This document shows positions 45,696 to 57,303 of a stretch of DNA of 64,000 nucleotides, piece after piece (position 1 is the stretch's first letter; every line of letters starts with the position of its first letter). Location of the stretch: contig JANFAH010000100.1 in assembly GCA_024663395.1 (NCBI GenBank), positions 1 through 64,000 on the forward strand. The letters run 5' to 3'. The position numbers and the translations under genes are program-made. A model generated the notes under the pieces. It made no database searches, was not told the DNA's origin, and saw nothing but the letters and a program-made list of their open reading frames with translations. The stretch comes from Pisolithus tinctorius. Taxonomy: Eukaryota; Basidiomycota; Agaricomycetes; Boletales; Pisolithaceae.

Positions 45696-46634
45696 TTTCA
45701 ATTTACTGGTCTGTTGACAGTAGCATGCCCCCGTTTACACACTGCAATTTGACATACGTTACTATAGTTTATTAAGATACTGCGTCGACAATGTATATAC
45801 ATAGAATGAAAATCGCCCAACTCAATAGCAACGCATCTATAAGAAAAGAATCGTTAGCAGCTGTGTTCAAAGTGTGAACCATGATCGGGAAGGAAGAGGA
45901 TTTCCAATCAGTCAAAATAACTATAACCACATGTAACTTCATCGCACAGAACGTCTACTCCCCCGTCCGTTCGCGAGTCCCATCAGAACGACGGGACAAG
46001 CGGAATGAAGGAGAAACCGAGGCTGTACAGCCCCCCACGCTCAAAATCATGCTATTTCATCCTACCGATAAAGAAATCCGATCAACGAAAGAAAGATAGC
46101 TCACCTCAAAAAATCAAGGAAATCGATCCTTTAGATCTACAAAACTTGTCTGCGAGAGAACCATCAGTGAAAACGTTCTATACGAGAAACACATAGGAAT
46201 AACCGGTCAAATAACTATAACCCACACACGTCATGGCGTAGAACGCCTACCCCAGCACCCTTATATGCAAGCATCCTCAAAACGAGTCTACAAGCTGGAT
46301 GATGAAGAGACTGGACGATTAAGTCCCCACGCTCGTGTAAAAAGTGATAAAGGTTTCATCATTCCGGAGATGGCGAAGAAAAACAGTCGATAAAGAAAAA
46401 GGCTCACCTCGTTCAAGATCTTGGATGAAGTTCAAAAAAAAAAACCCCGTCCAAAAGTATGCTCGTTATTTGTGCTTGTAGTCCAATAGCCTGCGTTTCT
46501 AACAAGTACAAACAACCGCTTCCTAAATCGTCCACTGTGGTCGCCTCAATAGATACGTTTGACCAATACCCAAATGTAAGTCGTTATCGTGTATCCCGCT
46601 GAAGAAGCCACCGAAGCAGTCACAGAGAACTCCT
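45696..46634. repeat. A-rich intergenic region with an imperfect direct duplication
   Basis: About 250-bp stretches 45890-46140 and 46195-46430 resemble each other: tcaaaataactataaccacat...cagaacgtctac versus tcaaataactataacccacac...tagaacgcctac, and gataaagaaa...gctcacctc in both. No protein recognised. Confidence 0.55.
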
Positions 46635-47294
46635 ATGCGATCAATCGCAAATGTCTTGACGCGCGTACGCCGCCGACTGTTACCACTATACCCCGAGTTC
46701 ACTCGCGGGATCTTTGCTTCGACCCTACATCCACTCAACCGTTCATATGCCACGTCTCCGAAGCTTCTCGATAATCGAAAACCAACGAATGACAAGATTC
46801 CCTATGCACTCGTCCGCGTCGTCGATCCCGAGACCGACAAACTGTCCCCGACCAAGCAGTCTCTCCGAACCCTTCTTTCGTCACTCGATCTCAAAAAATG
46901 GATCGTGGAACTCGTAGCTGAAAAACCAGAACCAATCGTCCGTATTCTTGACCGAAAGGAAGCATTCCAAAAGTACAAGGAACAACGCAAAGCGACGAAG
47001 AAGGGTACAAAGTCTGGAGAGGCAGCTAAAGAAATTCAGCTTACATGGGCCACGGCATCTGGTGACGTGTCGCACAAGCTGGCAAAAGCACGGTCGTATT
47101 TGGAGAAGGGATGCAAAGTGGATATCGTATTCGCGTCGAAGAAGGGTCAGCCCTTACCTAAACCGAAGGAGATGCAAGTACGCCTACAAGATATTGCATC
47201 GGAATTGACGGACGTTTCGAAGGAGTGGAAGGTGCGCGAGGTTAGCTCGACGATGAGGGTTATATCGCTCCAGGGAACAGGCGGTTCAGGATAA
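46635..47294 (+). CDS. Mitochondrial translation initiation factor IF-3
   Basis: Single exon of 219 aa (AIM23-like). N-terminal mitochondrial presequence (MRSIANVLTRVRRRLLPL). IF3-N region NDKIPYALVRVVDPETDKL, linker FQKYKEQRKATKKGTKSG, and IF3-C region KEIQLTWATASGDVSHKLAKARSYLEKGCKVDIVFASKK (split here only by recognition, continuous in the gene) with the usual KE.....D...K...A..fL..G..V. The protein binds the small mitoribosomal subunit and helps select initiator tRNA. It ends 39 bp from the convergent PPR-like gene, so 3' UTRs must overlap. Confidence 0.9.
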   Translation: MRSIANVLTRVRRRLLPLYPEFTRGIFASTLHPLNRSYATSPKLLDNRKPTNDKIPYALVRVVDPETDKLSPTKQSLRTLLSSLDLKKWIVELVAEKPEPIVRILDRKEAFQKYKEQRKATKKGTKSGEAAKEIQLTWATASGDVSHKLAKARSYLEKGCKVDIVFASKKGQPLPKPKEMQVRLQDIASELTDVSKEWKVREVSSTMRVISLQGTGGSG

Positions 47295-47333
47295 TGCAGA
47301 TGATTGTCTATGTCCATCTAGTTCAATTATACA

Positions 47334-50300
47334 CTATTGCGGAGTATTACTTTTCTTCCTTTTTTTTATTCGTGCCCGCCGACGAAGATGCCGCCCCCGC
47401 AACCTCCGCCTCCAAACCCTCGCATCCCGGCTCAGCACTTTAGTCCAAGTGTCACGCGACACTGGAAGCCCCCGAGTCTTGAGCGTCGGTAAAGCATGTG
47501 GACAGAATGGATGCCTGTGCAACTTGGGGAACCCGTATGGTTGCTGGTGGCGCAACGGTCGTCCCGGTCGGTCCAAAGAAGTGTATAACCAAGTATCCAC
47601 GAACCATCGCCTAAACCCGATAGGCACTGCATAGCCCGCGTTCAGCATTTCATGCACCACTCGACGGAGGAAAGGATTCCACTTCCGCGGCGGAATGCCA
47701 AAACGTGAATAGCGAACCATGGCACGTCGATTTAGATGTCGCCAGTGTGTTAGGTTCGAACACTGTGAACGTCTGGCCATGGCTGTCTGTCTCCCAAACA
47801 TGTCCAGAGCGGCATTGAAGAAGCGTTCGTCGGGTTGCAAATGGTGAACGGGTGGATCACAATCGGGATCGAACTTGGCGAGGGAATTGTATATGTCCAG
47901 TGCACCACGCCACATCGATCGGTAGTGTATAACACCCAAACGCAACGCCCTCAACCGACGCGAAAGGCGCATATCAGTGACGCGGGTGCGGTATGCCACA
48001 TATTGGGCCCACCCCTTCCTTATCCTGGCCGCCGAGGACGGATTCCAATTCGACTCTGCGGGATTTCCAGGGCGCGAACCGATGCCCTTCTTTGCCTCTT
48101 TTCCGTACACCTGGAGCATAATGGTGTACGCATGCACAGGCATACACCATCCCTCGACAACACGGCCATTTCCGTCCCCGCTCGCCTCCAGCCAACTCGC
48201 CATCTCGGCCCGTTTCGCAAGAAGCCATACCCGTTCTGCAAGTCCGGTCCTCCCAGCCTTACATAAGGCATTGAGCACAGTCGTGAAGAACCAAGGACCA
48301 AGGGATACTGCACGATCAAGACGCTCTTGGCGAGATCGTTCAGCGATAGAAGCACGGAGCTCTGGGGTAATCTTATCCCATGCTGGGTGGTCGACAATGG
48401 ACATCTCAGGAAGAATATACCACAATACGTCAACTACCGCATGAGGACGCCCAGTTGAGGTAAGGTGGGAAATATAACTTGCCAAGGTAACACCATCCGC
48501 AGTAAGGGGACGAGGCTGGGTAATACGAAGGACCTTGGATAGTGGGATAGGGTTGGGTTCTAGCCCGACTGCGCTGGGTGGCGCGTCCGAACTCTCGATA
48601 AGATTCTTTGATGACTGCGGCGACTCTGGGACTGAGGTAACACCATGATGCCATGATGGTTGTTTACTTTCGTCATGCGCAGCTCTTCCAATGTGCATGA
48701 TACCAAGTCATTCCGCCTCAAGAGGGATCCAGACCGCAAGAAGATGTTGTATGTAGTAATGTCTGGCTTTAAACCAGGAGAACGCGTGAATTCCATATGC
48801 TGCAAGAGTTCGCGAGCCTTTTTGAGGGACATGCGATAGCGGAGAGCGTAGTGAATGAGGGTGTTGTAAGTTTCGCGAGAAAGCTGCGGCATGACAGGCG
48901 GTCCTGGATGATCTCCGGTGCCTCCTTGTTCGGTTAACCAGTCTTTAGTCTTGATAGGAGGTCGTTTGACAAGGCGTAGCAAAACACCATGGAAATATTT
49001 GTACGCATTTCTCGGTTCCAATCGGCTGTCCTGCACGACCCAAACATCGTCGTAGTCCCTTGGACATGAGTAGAGAGCTCTCAATAACGTCGAAATGTCC
49101 GAATATGGCAACGACCGAGTGTCAACAAGGACTGGCCAGATATGCCAATGCTTGATACGCCTCCGCTCGTTGACTTTCTTCCACCCCAACAGGATCCGCT
49201 GAGATTTCATCGTTACAGCGCACCACGATAGACTTCATCACGCGCATCGGCGGAATGCGAGAAACGCCAGCCAACGCTTGAGCAACGCCTGCCCGCGACT
49301 CTTGCGAAACGGTTCCATGGGAGGTTTCCTCTTGCGTTACTTTTGCTTTGAGAGCTTGCGCCCTTTGCCACCTCAGCTCAAAGTCTTTCACGATTAGCGC
49401 GAAGAGAATGGCTCCAAGCAAGATTTCACCGTTCAAGAGGCATATGGAGGCAAAGCGTTCAAGAAGACGGTCAGAATTCCGCTGGCCATTCTCTCTTGCT
49501 TTCAGAAGTAGCATCAATGCAAAACGAGCACCATCATTCTTGATCATCTCAGGGTTGACAATCAAGTCACCGTCTCCGATGACGTCCATCTGACGCCACA
49601 TAAGTTTTCCGCCTTCTCGAAGAACATCAAACGTAGTCGGAGGTTCTCGGATGAGTGCTGTAGCAAGCGCTTCAAGTGTCGCATCACGAATTCTGACTCC
49701 ATCAGCCAAAAGTCGGTCCGCGGTAGTTTTTGCCTTTAATACATTGCCGTAGCGGAGGTAGTGGTGTATGAGACAGTGGGATGCGAGTCTAGGAGAGATA
49801 GGCCGCTCGAACCGGATAGGGATGAATTCGAAGCTTCCGAGTACCGGTAACTCCAGACTGATAGTCCTCGGGAGCTCCTGGTAAGTTGGAATAGATGAGA
49901 GAGTGGAACGATATACTCTGCATCTGGGAGAGCATTATCCCGGCATGCGATCCGGACGGCCTGGGCGGCGGCAAGGGCACATTGGTTGGGAGAAAGATGG
50001 GTCTTGATCAGTTGTGAGGAAGGAGGACGGAGTATGAATTGTCTAGGTCGTGGAGATGGTTGAGGTATAGTCGTGGTAGAGATGCCAGGAAAACTGAAAT
50101 GGTGGGTTTCCGTGCGGAGGCGGAGGAGGTTCTAAAGGGCCGGGTGCATCGTCCGGCAGTTGAAGGCGTTCGTGGAGGTCGATCAGGTGGTCGAAGTAGT
50201 CACCATCTGTAGGTTCATCGCCACTCGAATACTTGGGCTTGGTGTCGGCTCGGGGAAATAGACGCATACGTGAATTGAAGAGAGATCGCCGAAAAGAAAG

Positions 50301-50441
50301 AAATGTAGATGGAGTTGAAATAGCAACAGGTGGTGAGAGATTTTTTCGAACCAAAAGACTCTCTGGGCAAGTCGAATAGGCCAAGCGATGGCTGGCCCTG
50401 CTACAGATGCTACGAGCTGCTCTTAGTGAGGCCCATTGCAT
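47334..50441 (-). CDS. PPR-like, probably mitochondrial RNA-binding protein
   Basis: Start at 50441 (MQWASLRAARSICSRASHRLAYS, a likely mitochondrial presequence), followed by a Pro-rich stretch (PLEPPPPPHGNPP). Downstream exons form a long helical protein: 49709-49122, 49210-48560 and 48698-47334 in partly overlapping frames joined by short introns. PPR-type repeats are visible as YNTLIHYALRYRMSLKKARELL followed by PDITTYNIFLRSGSLL, and GPWFFTTVLNALCKAGRTGLAERVW followed by VHAYTIMLQVYGKEA. The C-terminus is basic (RRRLRGRHLRRRARIKKRKKS). Fungal proteins of this kind act in organelle RNA processing or translation; the exact target is unknown. Convergent with mitochondrial IF-3 and divergent from CBP80. 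Confidence 0.7.
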
Positions 50442-50794
50442 GTGTGTCGCATGCCTTCATCCGAACGTCAGTGCACTGCGTGTCCAACCACGGAAGTACT
50501 CACCAACCTGCCAAATAGCTGACGATACCCGTATAGTCCTTAGGTCTGTCTGTCGTCTTATATCCCTCCCACAGCTCACAAGACGAACTTGAAAGCTTGC
50601 CAGTGGACAGTCGGTCAACGGGTGCTGTTGGAGTACCTAGCTACTAGTGTAACAAAAAATGGCAACCCACTTCGCTCACGTGACTATCACAGATTTCACG
50701 GCATCGGGCAAGTTCACGCAAGCGACAGCAGCAGTGAACGAAACGAGCTCGAAAAGTTGAACTTGACATTTGGTTAACGAGCACTGGATTTGCA
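50442..50794. promoter_or_regulatory. Divergent promoter region PPR-like / CBP80
   Basis: 353 bp between divergent start codons; a TCACGTGA palindrome lies at about 50677-50684. No gene inside. Confidence 0.5.
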
Positions 50795-53700
50795 ATGAAC
50801 TACGACAGACCTTACCGCGGTGGAGGCGGTCGACGGAGATACAGAGACAGAGGTGAGGAGTCACCATTTGCCCTCAAACAACCCCGGAGTCCAGGTTGAA
50901 CTCAAGTCACAGAGGATTATGACACCCATGACCGCCGTCGAGAGTACGAATCACCCGAACAGATATTGAAAAATAGTATCATAAAGCTCGGCGAAGTTGT
51001 GAGTTCGTGCGGCATTGGTACCGAGCAGGCGGCACTCACTTCGTCTCTAGGACCCTATCCAAGAGGTACCCAGACTAGGCTAAACAGCTACAGGAAGATG
51101 CTACATCCATGTTGCCGGCCATTTCTGAAGGAATTTGCATCGCGTGAGCCTCTACCAGCTACTTCTAGCATAGTTTTTTACTCATGGGACTCTTCAGCGT
51201 CACCGAACAACCGTATAAAATACCGTATTATGCGGCGCTTCTTCGACTCCTACACGGCCCTAGTTCATTAGGCACAGATACCTCCGCTGGGCAACCCTCA
51301 GCACCTCTTGGAAAGCTAGTTCTCGAGGATTTCTGGAAAGGTTTCCAGGGTTACCTTGACAAGCTCTCCTGGAGAGACGTACGGCTCTGCGTATGTTTGG
51401 CACGTCACAAATATCTCTCTCTCCGCTGACGTCTACAAGATACACTTCTTTGCTCACTTGACCGTTGCGCAAGTGATTTCCACTGAGTCCATGGCTGCCC
51501 TCCTGCAGTCTTTCGCTGCAGTTCTGGATGAGTTTGGTGTATCGTACGGGCGGGGAAAACATGCCGCGCTTTGTGCTGCCGAGGGGTTAATGATTGTAAG
51601 ATTTTGTTCTTGCCTCCTGACCAATCCTCAACTATTCAACCTCAGGCAGGTGCTGTAATACAGAAGAGCCTGTCATCCAATACAGCGGAAATCATTGCTG
51701 CTATCCACGGCTTCAACGAATCTATGGCATCTTCCAAGAACTTAGTTCAACCACTGACGTCCCTTACTTCCGGTTCTGCTACGGTTGATTACGCAGACGA
51801 GGTAAGTCCAGGTTGGGAATAGCTACTGTCCATACTCATGTTGCACCGCACTAGCTCCTTGACAGCGTGATTGCAGTATTGAAGGCTCTAGAAGCATCAG
51901 AGTTCGCTGATCCTCCAGCAAGCTTCCCACAACCTTATCTTGAATATGATGATCTAGATCCTGTTGCTTCTCCGCCCTTTGAGCTCCCTTCTATCTTGGT
52001 GCCACCCGAAGTTATCGAGTTAGATGGACTTCCCTCCGACGGTGGTGAAGATGCCCAGGTTAAAAGGGATGAATGGCCCGAATATTGGTTCCGTCTGTTC
52101 GACAATAGTGTATGCGTTTAGTGGGAGACATTTCGATGATGACTGACGATATATATAGGTAACACCAGATCCGAATACGATTTCTGGGTTCTTGATCCGG
52201 TCAAACTTCCGGGATATGATTGACATTTTCGAGGTTAACCGAAAGGAATGCGCCAGACTTCTTCTTGAGTACCCTAAGTGGTGCGTGCCAGGCACCTTCA
52301 AGCCTCGGGCTGGTGGACCTCTTATCGAGGACGATCCAAGTGCAAACAACTGGCAACTGGAAAGTGTCGTAATCGAGGTGGGTATTCTTTCTTCCGTCCA
52401 CTGTTAGTTTCATAGAGTCTCATATGTGGACGTCGTTAGGCATCCCTTGGTTTCCTGTTCCTTCTGCCTGAACCAGGCCAGAAACCTGTCTACTTCATCG
52501 CACTAATTACCGAACTTTGCAAGCTGTCACCTTCGACTGTAGGTCCAGCAGTAGGCAAATCCATACGTAAGCTCTACAGCTGCCTCGCCGATGGATTGGA
52601 CGTGGAAGTTGCGCGGAGATTTGTGGAGTGGTTTTCGGTGCACATGAGCAACTTTGGCTTCCAATGGGTGTGGAAGGAATGGTAGTGTTGGTCGCTGTGA
52701 TGATTACAACCTGATACTGAACTCACTCACCAGGATCCCGGACCTTGTGCTTCCGGAGAATCACCCCAAGCGCACGTTCGTACGGCGTGCTGTGGAGTCG
52801 GAGATGCGCCTATCTTACCATGAACGTATTCTCAAAGCGCTTCCTGAAGCTATGCAAGACGATCCAAATGTCATCTCTAGTCAACAACCGGGGCCTGACC
52901 CAGAATATGAAGAGCCCTGTTCGTTTTATTCGTTCAGTCAACTGCTGATAAGAACTGATGCCTTCCTCGTCAATAGTACATCCCTACCACGAGGCTTATC
53001 AATCCATCTTAAGCCTTCTGCGCGGTCGTTCACGGGCGGACGAAGTTATCGCCCAGGTCGACACTCTCAAGACGACCCTGGATACATCCCATACTGACAT
53101 GCATATCGATTCAATCATACGATCGTTGGCCATCCAATCTCTTCTGTCCATCGGATCCCGCTCCTTTTCTCATTTTCTGAACGCTATTGAACGTTATCTT
53201 CCCCTGTTTGCGGGGGCTGGCTACGCCGACTGACTTTGAAGCCAAACGCGACATCCTTGCTGCTACTGCAGCATTTTGGAAGAGGAATAAGCACATGATT
53301 GGGATCGTGTTCGACAAGCTCATGCAATACCAGATCGTAGACCCTACAGACATTGTAGCGTGGATCTTCAATATGGTTTCCGGCGACGGTATAACGGGTC
53401 CCGTGTATGTCCAGGCTTTCGAGTGGGAGCTACTGAAGGGGGCGTTGGATAAGCGAATGGGAGGGTAACAATAGCCCGGAAAAAAGTATTGGCGCTGAGG
53501 AAGGAGCAAGACGACAGTATTGCTCGTGCCAAAGCGAGTGGTGGAGCGGATGTTGGTAACATGGAAGTTGACGGAGAAGTGAAACCCCTTAAGCAAGGTT
53601 CGACAGTCATTACACGTCGTTTGATTGCGTCACTAACTGACTTGATGCTTTCAGACGAGTCTGCAACCGAGAACCCCCAATTGACAACTGCCCTCAAGGC

Positions 53701-54100
53701 ATTTACGAGCCTTACTCGCGAACAGAGGAGCGTTCTTGCAAAAACCCTGGAGGGCTTCGTTTCATGCCTTTCTCCTGTCCCGGGCGACGCTTACCAGAAC
53801 GTGCATTCGAAAACTGTCATCGACGAGCATTCGTGGGAGAGGCGTGCATCGTGGACTAACGACGAATGGATGACCTGGGAAACCTGGGGATGGTACCGAC
53901 ACTTCTGCCGACTGGTAAGTCACTCACATGTCGTTTTTTGTCCTTGTTCACCTTTACATATCCATTAGTATTCTCCGTATCTCCGCAATTACTCGACGAC
54001 GTTGAGCACCGTGGCCTTCGCCAAGATCGAGGGTTTCACCACCCCAACCGCTCAGTCGATCAAGAAAACATGGGACATTGCAACCGGCCAGGAGGCATAG
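50795..54100 (+). CDS. CBC1: Nuclear cap-binding complex large subunit CBP80
   Basis: MIF4G-family scaffold that with CBP20 binds the m7G cap of nuclear transcripts and links capping to splicing, export and pioneer translation. Start at 50795 (MNYDRPYRGGGGRRRYRDR, an Arg/Gly-rich N-terminus), then SPEQILKNSIIKLGEV. MIF4G region: LSTEQPYKIPYYAALLRLL, DVRLCVCLARHKYLS, FFAHLTVAQVISTESMAALLQSF, then DEWPEYWFRLFDNSVTPDP, RKECARLLLEYPKW, EASLGFLFLLPEPGQKPVYF and WVWKEWIPDLVLPENHPKR. C-terminal region: KRDILAATAAFWKRNKHMIGIVFDKLMQYQIVDP and AFEWELLKGALDKR, ending IATGQEA. About 10 short introns. All family blocks appear in order. Confidence 0.93.
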
Positions 54101-54262
54101 TCAGTCACTTTTTTATTCGTATATGCGTGTACGTTGCGCTACACTGTGTTGGTAATGTAAGCGTACTTCCTTTCATAAGTAGTCTCTCATCGATATGTAG
54201 TGAAGTGGTGCTTCTATAGCTTTCCTCTCCGATGCTCTAAACTGCTGTGACAGTTTTAAGGC

Positions 54263-55516
54263 TCAGTCTTCCTTGTCCTTTACATGCTTTGATCGACTTC
54301 CAGTAGAGTATCCGATAGTCCCAAGGAATACCAGTGCTGCTCCGGCCCACATCGCCGCGTTTGCCTGCCTACCATACACAGCGACACTTAGCAAGAGCGA
54401 CACGGCCTTGCGTACCGCCAAAATAAGTGTCACGGTCAGTGAAGTAACGTGACCCGTAAGCCTGTTCACGCCCATGACACAAAGTAGTTGCGTGATCGTG
54501 TTCAGGAAGAGGTAGATGAATATGGAGGGTATCGTTAATGCGTATGCCGGTATGTAATGCTGCATCCCGGATGGTATCGTGCACGATGAGACGGGAGCGC
54601 TGACATTCATACGGGAAAGTTCCCCGACGATATTATCCTTGGAGAAGAAGAACAGGGGAAGGGCTAGAGTGTGGAGGAAAAACATGTTCTCCTGCCAGGA
54701 CGGGAGGACGTCAGGATCGGAAGCGGCTTGCGACTCCGTCGGCGTAATATAACGTGCAAATACCCAGTCTTGCACGAGGCCAAGAAAGCCGGACAAGAGG
54801 AGTGCGAGGCTCAGAATGGCTATGCCCTGAGCGTAGAGAGAAACCTCCGCTGTTTGGGTAGTGGTGCCCTTATTTTGGGGTTTTGAAGCCGACAGCGTGG
54901 TTAGCACGATGCCGACTGTGACTACAAGGACAGACATGACCTGTCTGAACGTGTACCTGCGGAACACGTCAGGTTAAGTAACTAATACCGCTTCGATGAT
55001 GGCCGACGGACACGCACCGTTTCTTCGCAAGCAACCGTCCTAGGACCATATTAACAATCATCCCACCACTGCGAAAGATGATATGGACCGTCATAGGTAT
55101 ATGGTATGCAAACGCGGCGTTGTTTAAGGTGGACAGCACGAAAAAGAGTGCTACTTGAATCAAGTAAGGCAGAAGGGGAACTCTTCGTTTCTTTAGACGA
55201 GGTAGCCATGTTGTGCGGGCGGGGGTTGAAGGTGTCTTGTGACTACTCGGATCCCCATTCGCCACCTGGAGAGTTTCCGGGCGAGTGAATGTAAGTTGGC
55301 TAGGTAACCCGTAGAGAAAGACTATGAGAAACTGAAAGAACGTAACGAGGACTCCGGAGTGCGGATAGGTGGAGGTGACGTGCTCCATAGTGATCGCATT
55401 GCTGGTCGAGCAGCGTGAGTTATGCCCCACACGAACGTGTTCTCGGCGAGACCCTACCTGCAGCAACCTCCGAATATCAAGGTGAGCGTCGTCACCCAAT
55501 CGGCCAGGGAAAGCAT
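54263..55516 (-). CDS. UDP-sugar transporter of the UAA/SLC35B4 (YEA4) family
   Basis: Golgi or ER antiporter for UDP-GlcNAc/UDP-xylose used in glycan and chitin synthesis. Start at 55516 (MLSLADWVTTLTLIFGGCC); after a short intron SNAITMEHVTSTYPHSGVLVTFFQFL. Then come VPLLPYLIQVALFFVLSTLNNAAFAYHIPMTVHIIFRSGG (a run typical of UAA transporters) and, after an intron, YTFRQVMSVLVVTVGIVLTTL. Later helices include RLTGHVTSLTVTLILAVRKAVSLLLSV and MWAGAALVFLGTIGY; the tail ends in basic KHVKDKED. About ten hydrophobic segments. Convergent with CBP80 (162 bp apart). Substrate inferred from family. Confidence 0.88.
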
Positions 55517-56044
55517 CCGACTACGGTCTTGAGGGAGGAGAACTTGTCAAAACTCCCCTCAGCGTGCGATTTTGTTCACGAGTGCACACGCCAGCAACGT
55601 TGACCGTTCCGGGCTAGATCTGGCACCAATATACAGACTAGTACTCCTGACGTTTTGGGCGTGGGCAGCCATGACCCTCTGCACATCGAAACAGAGTCGT
55701 AGTCCGACACGTTGACTCGAGTCCTCGACCTCAGTGACTCAGAATACTATGTACAGATGCATCTTTCACCTGCAGCATTGGGGTGAGGAAGACAGTCCTA
55801 CGTCGTGCCTGTGGACGGTTCATGATATGTATGATCACCAGCTGTCATCGATCATCGGTATCAGCCTCCAATAAGTAAACTGCGAACAAACGAGTATGGG
55901 TACGTATATCGGATGGCACCAAATGTACTAATCGGCATCCACAACGTTGCGATGAGTACAGCATGATCGATGATCGACGGTGCACAAGGCGAATCAAGCT
56001 TCATTGCAGTTAGGCACCGGACTCACTCAAGAGGATATAATATA
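55517..56044. other. Intergenic, no gene recognised
   Basis: Upstream of the transporter gene; short frames only. Confidence 0.5.
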
Positions 56045-56960
56045 TTTCTAGAAGTTATCCACCCCTGGGCCTTCTTCATCGTTGGGCGTTAGTTAGGGTC
56101 TTCGCTCGTCAGTTTGGAAGCCACGCTGAGGAGGAAATCGCCATCATGAGATGGTTTTCACGTTGAACGCAAGGTCTCCAAGGTCCGTCCGCAGCTTCAC
56201 AGGCCAGCCCCCATTGGTTTGTACCCACCGCCGCGCTCGACTTCTGGTGCGATGTACCCGTCGGTGCCGGGCAGACCACTCCATACACAGTTCAAAGCCT
56301 ACCTCTACCACGAGGGCTAGATGCCGCCGGGTAGCTCTTAATTTGTCGAACGGCAAGTCAAATGTATCGGTGACTTTGATGGGTTTCCAGTTTTCTGGGT
56401 GCTCTCCTTTTTCTGTCTCTAATACAGGGGGATTCGATCCATAAACGTAGAGTTCTGGAATGGCAACAGCGAGCAACATGCCACAGTATATTGGATTCCG
56501 CAATAGCCTTCGTAAGATCCGCATGACAGTATCGTGAGCCACAGGGGACACGCTGAAGGTTTTTCTGGAAATAAACCAAGATCTCCCTTGGATTAGCTGC
56601 ATATGAAGGTGGTGTAAGTCTTGACGCTGCCGTGCAGAACTGAACGCGCACGACCGTTAGCAATGACAACCAAAACCTCAGACAACGCTTTCAGCCAGCC
56701 CCTCTTCGCCATCCAGCCCCTACTCTCCGAGTTTTTCCGTGTAATCTGCACCTGATTGGACGAGGAGAGGGCAGAGGTCGAGATCTTTCGCATCAACATT
56801 CCTGATGAAAATGAGTTCGTGCTTCACGGCTTCTGTAAGGTCGTGCATGTCCGCAGTCCTCGAAACCTCGACTGCATCAGTAACGTCGTCACCCGTGAAC
56901 CCAGCAGGTTAGAGCGAGGATTTCTGTGTTGTGGCAGCGGTCAAGGTGGGTTGTCTGGGG
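56045..56960 (-). pseudogene. Decayed Crinkler-like domain plus protein kinase
   Basis: Upstream part (56930-56750): CWVHG, a frame break, then DAVEVSRTADMHDLTEAVK followed by NVDAKDLDLCPL. This resembles the ubiquitin-like N-terminal domain of Crinkler (CRN) proteins. Next, SVSPVAHDTVMRILRRLL. Then, after loss of the whole catalytic-loop region, GTDGYIAPEVERGGGYKP...SCGRTL (56270-56190), the kinase activation-segment/APE block, in a different frame. Bases match the relic at 60990-62330 from about 56640 to 56050. Frame breaks and the missing HxD loop make it non-functional. Domain naming is by pattern and should be treated as tentative for the CRN part. Confidence 0.55.
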
Positions 56961-56999
56961 AAACACGCCAACGGTGAATCACGAGTCTGGACAATGGCG

Positions 57000-57303
57000 G
57001 TCCCAAACGAAGACCAGGTTTCTAGTTGTCACCGCCCGTGATAAGTGAACCCAATGTGATGCATGGTTCCGATTTCCAAGAATAGTTGCTAGTTGGGCAC
57101 TGACGAGTGCGGGAGGTCAAAAAGGGGTTGATTTCCGTCTCGTGACCTTTCGGACGCGTCGCGTTGAAAGTGTTGTTTACGCCCCACGTTATCATATAAA
57201 GCCCCTGAAGTACAACAACGATGACCGCTCATTTCACTCATTTCCCAGCTTTCCTTTCTCTTCAATCTTGCCCAGCCCGGGCTTTCCACACTCCTTTCAC
57301 GGA
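57000..57303. other. Promoter side of the cyclin gene
   Basis: No gene. A CT-rich stretch (tttcctttctcttcaatcttgccc, split as seen at 57252-57275) lies just before the start codon, as is common at fungal transcription starts; an ATATAAAG run is at about 57194. Confidence 0.5.
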
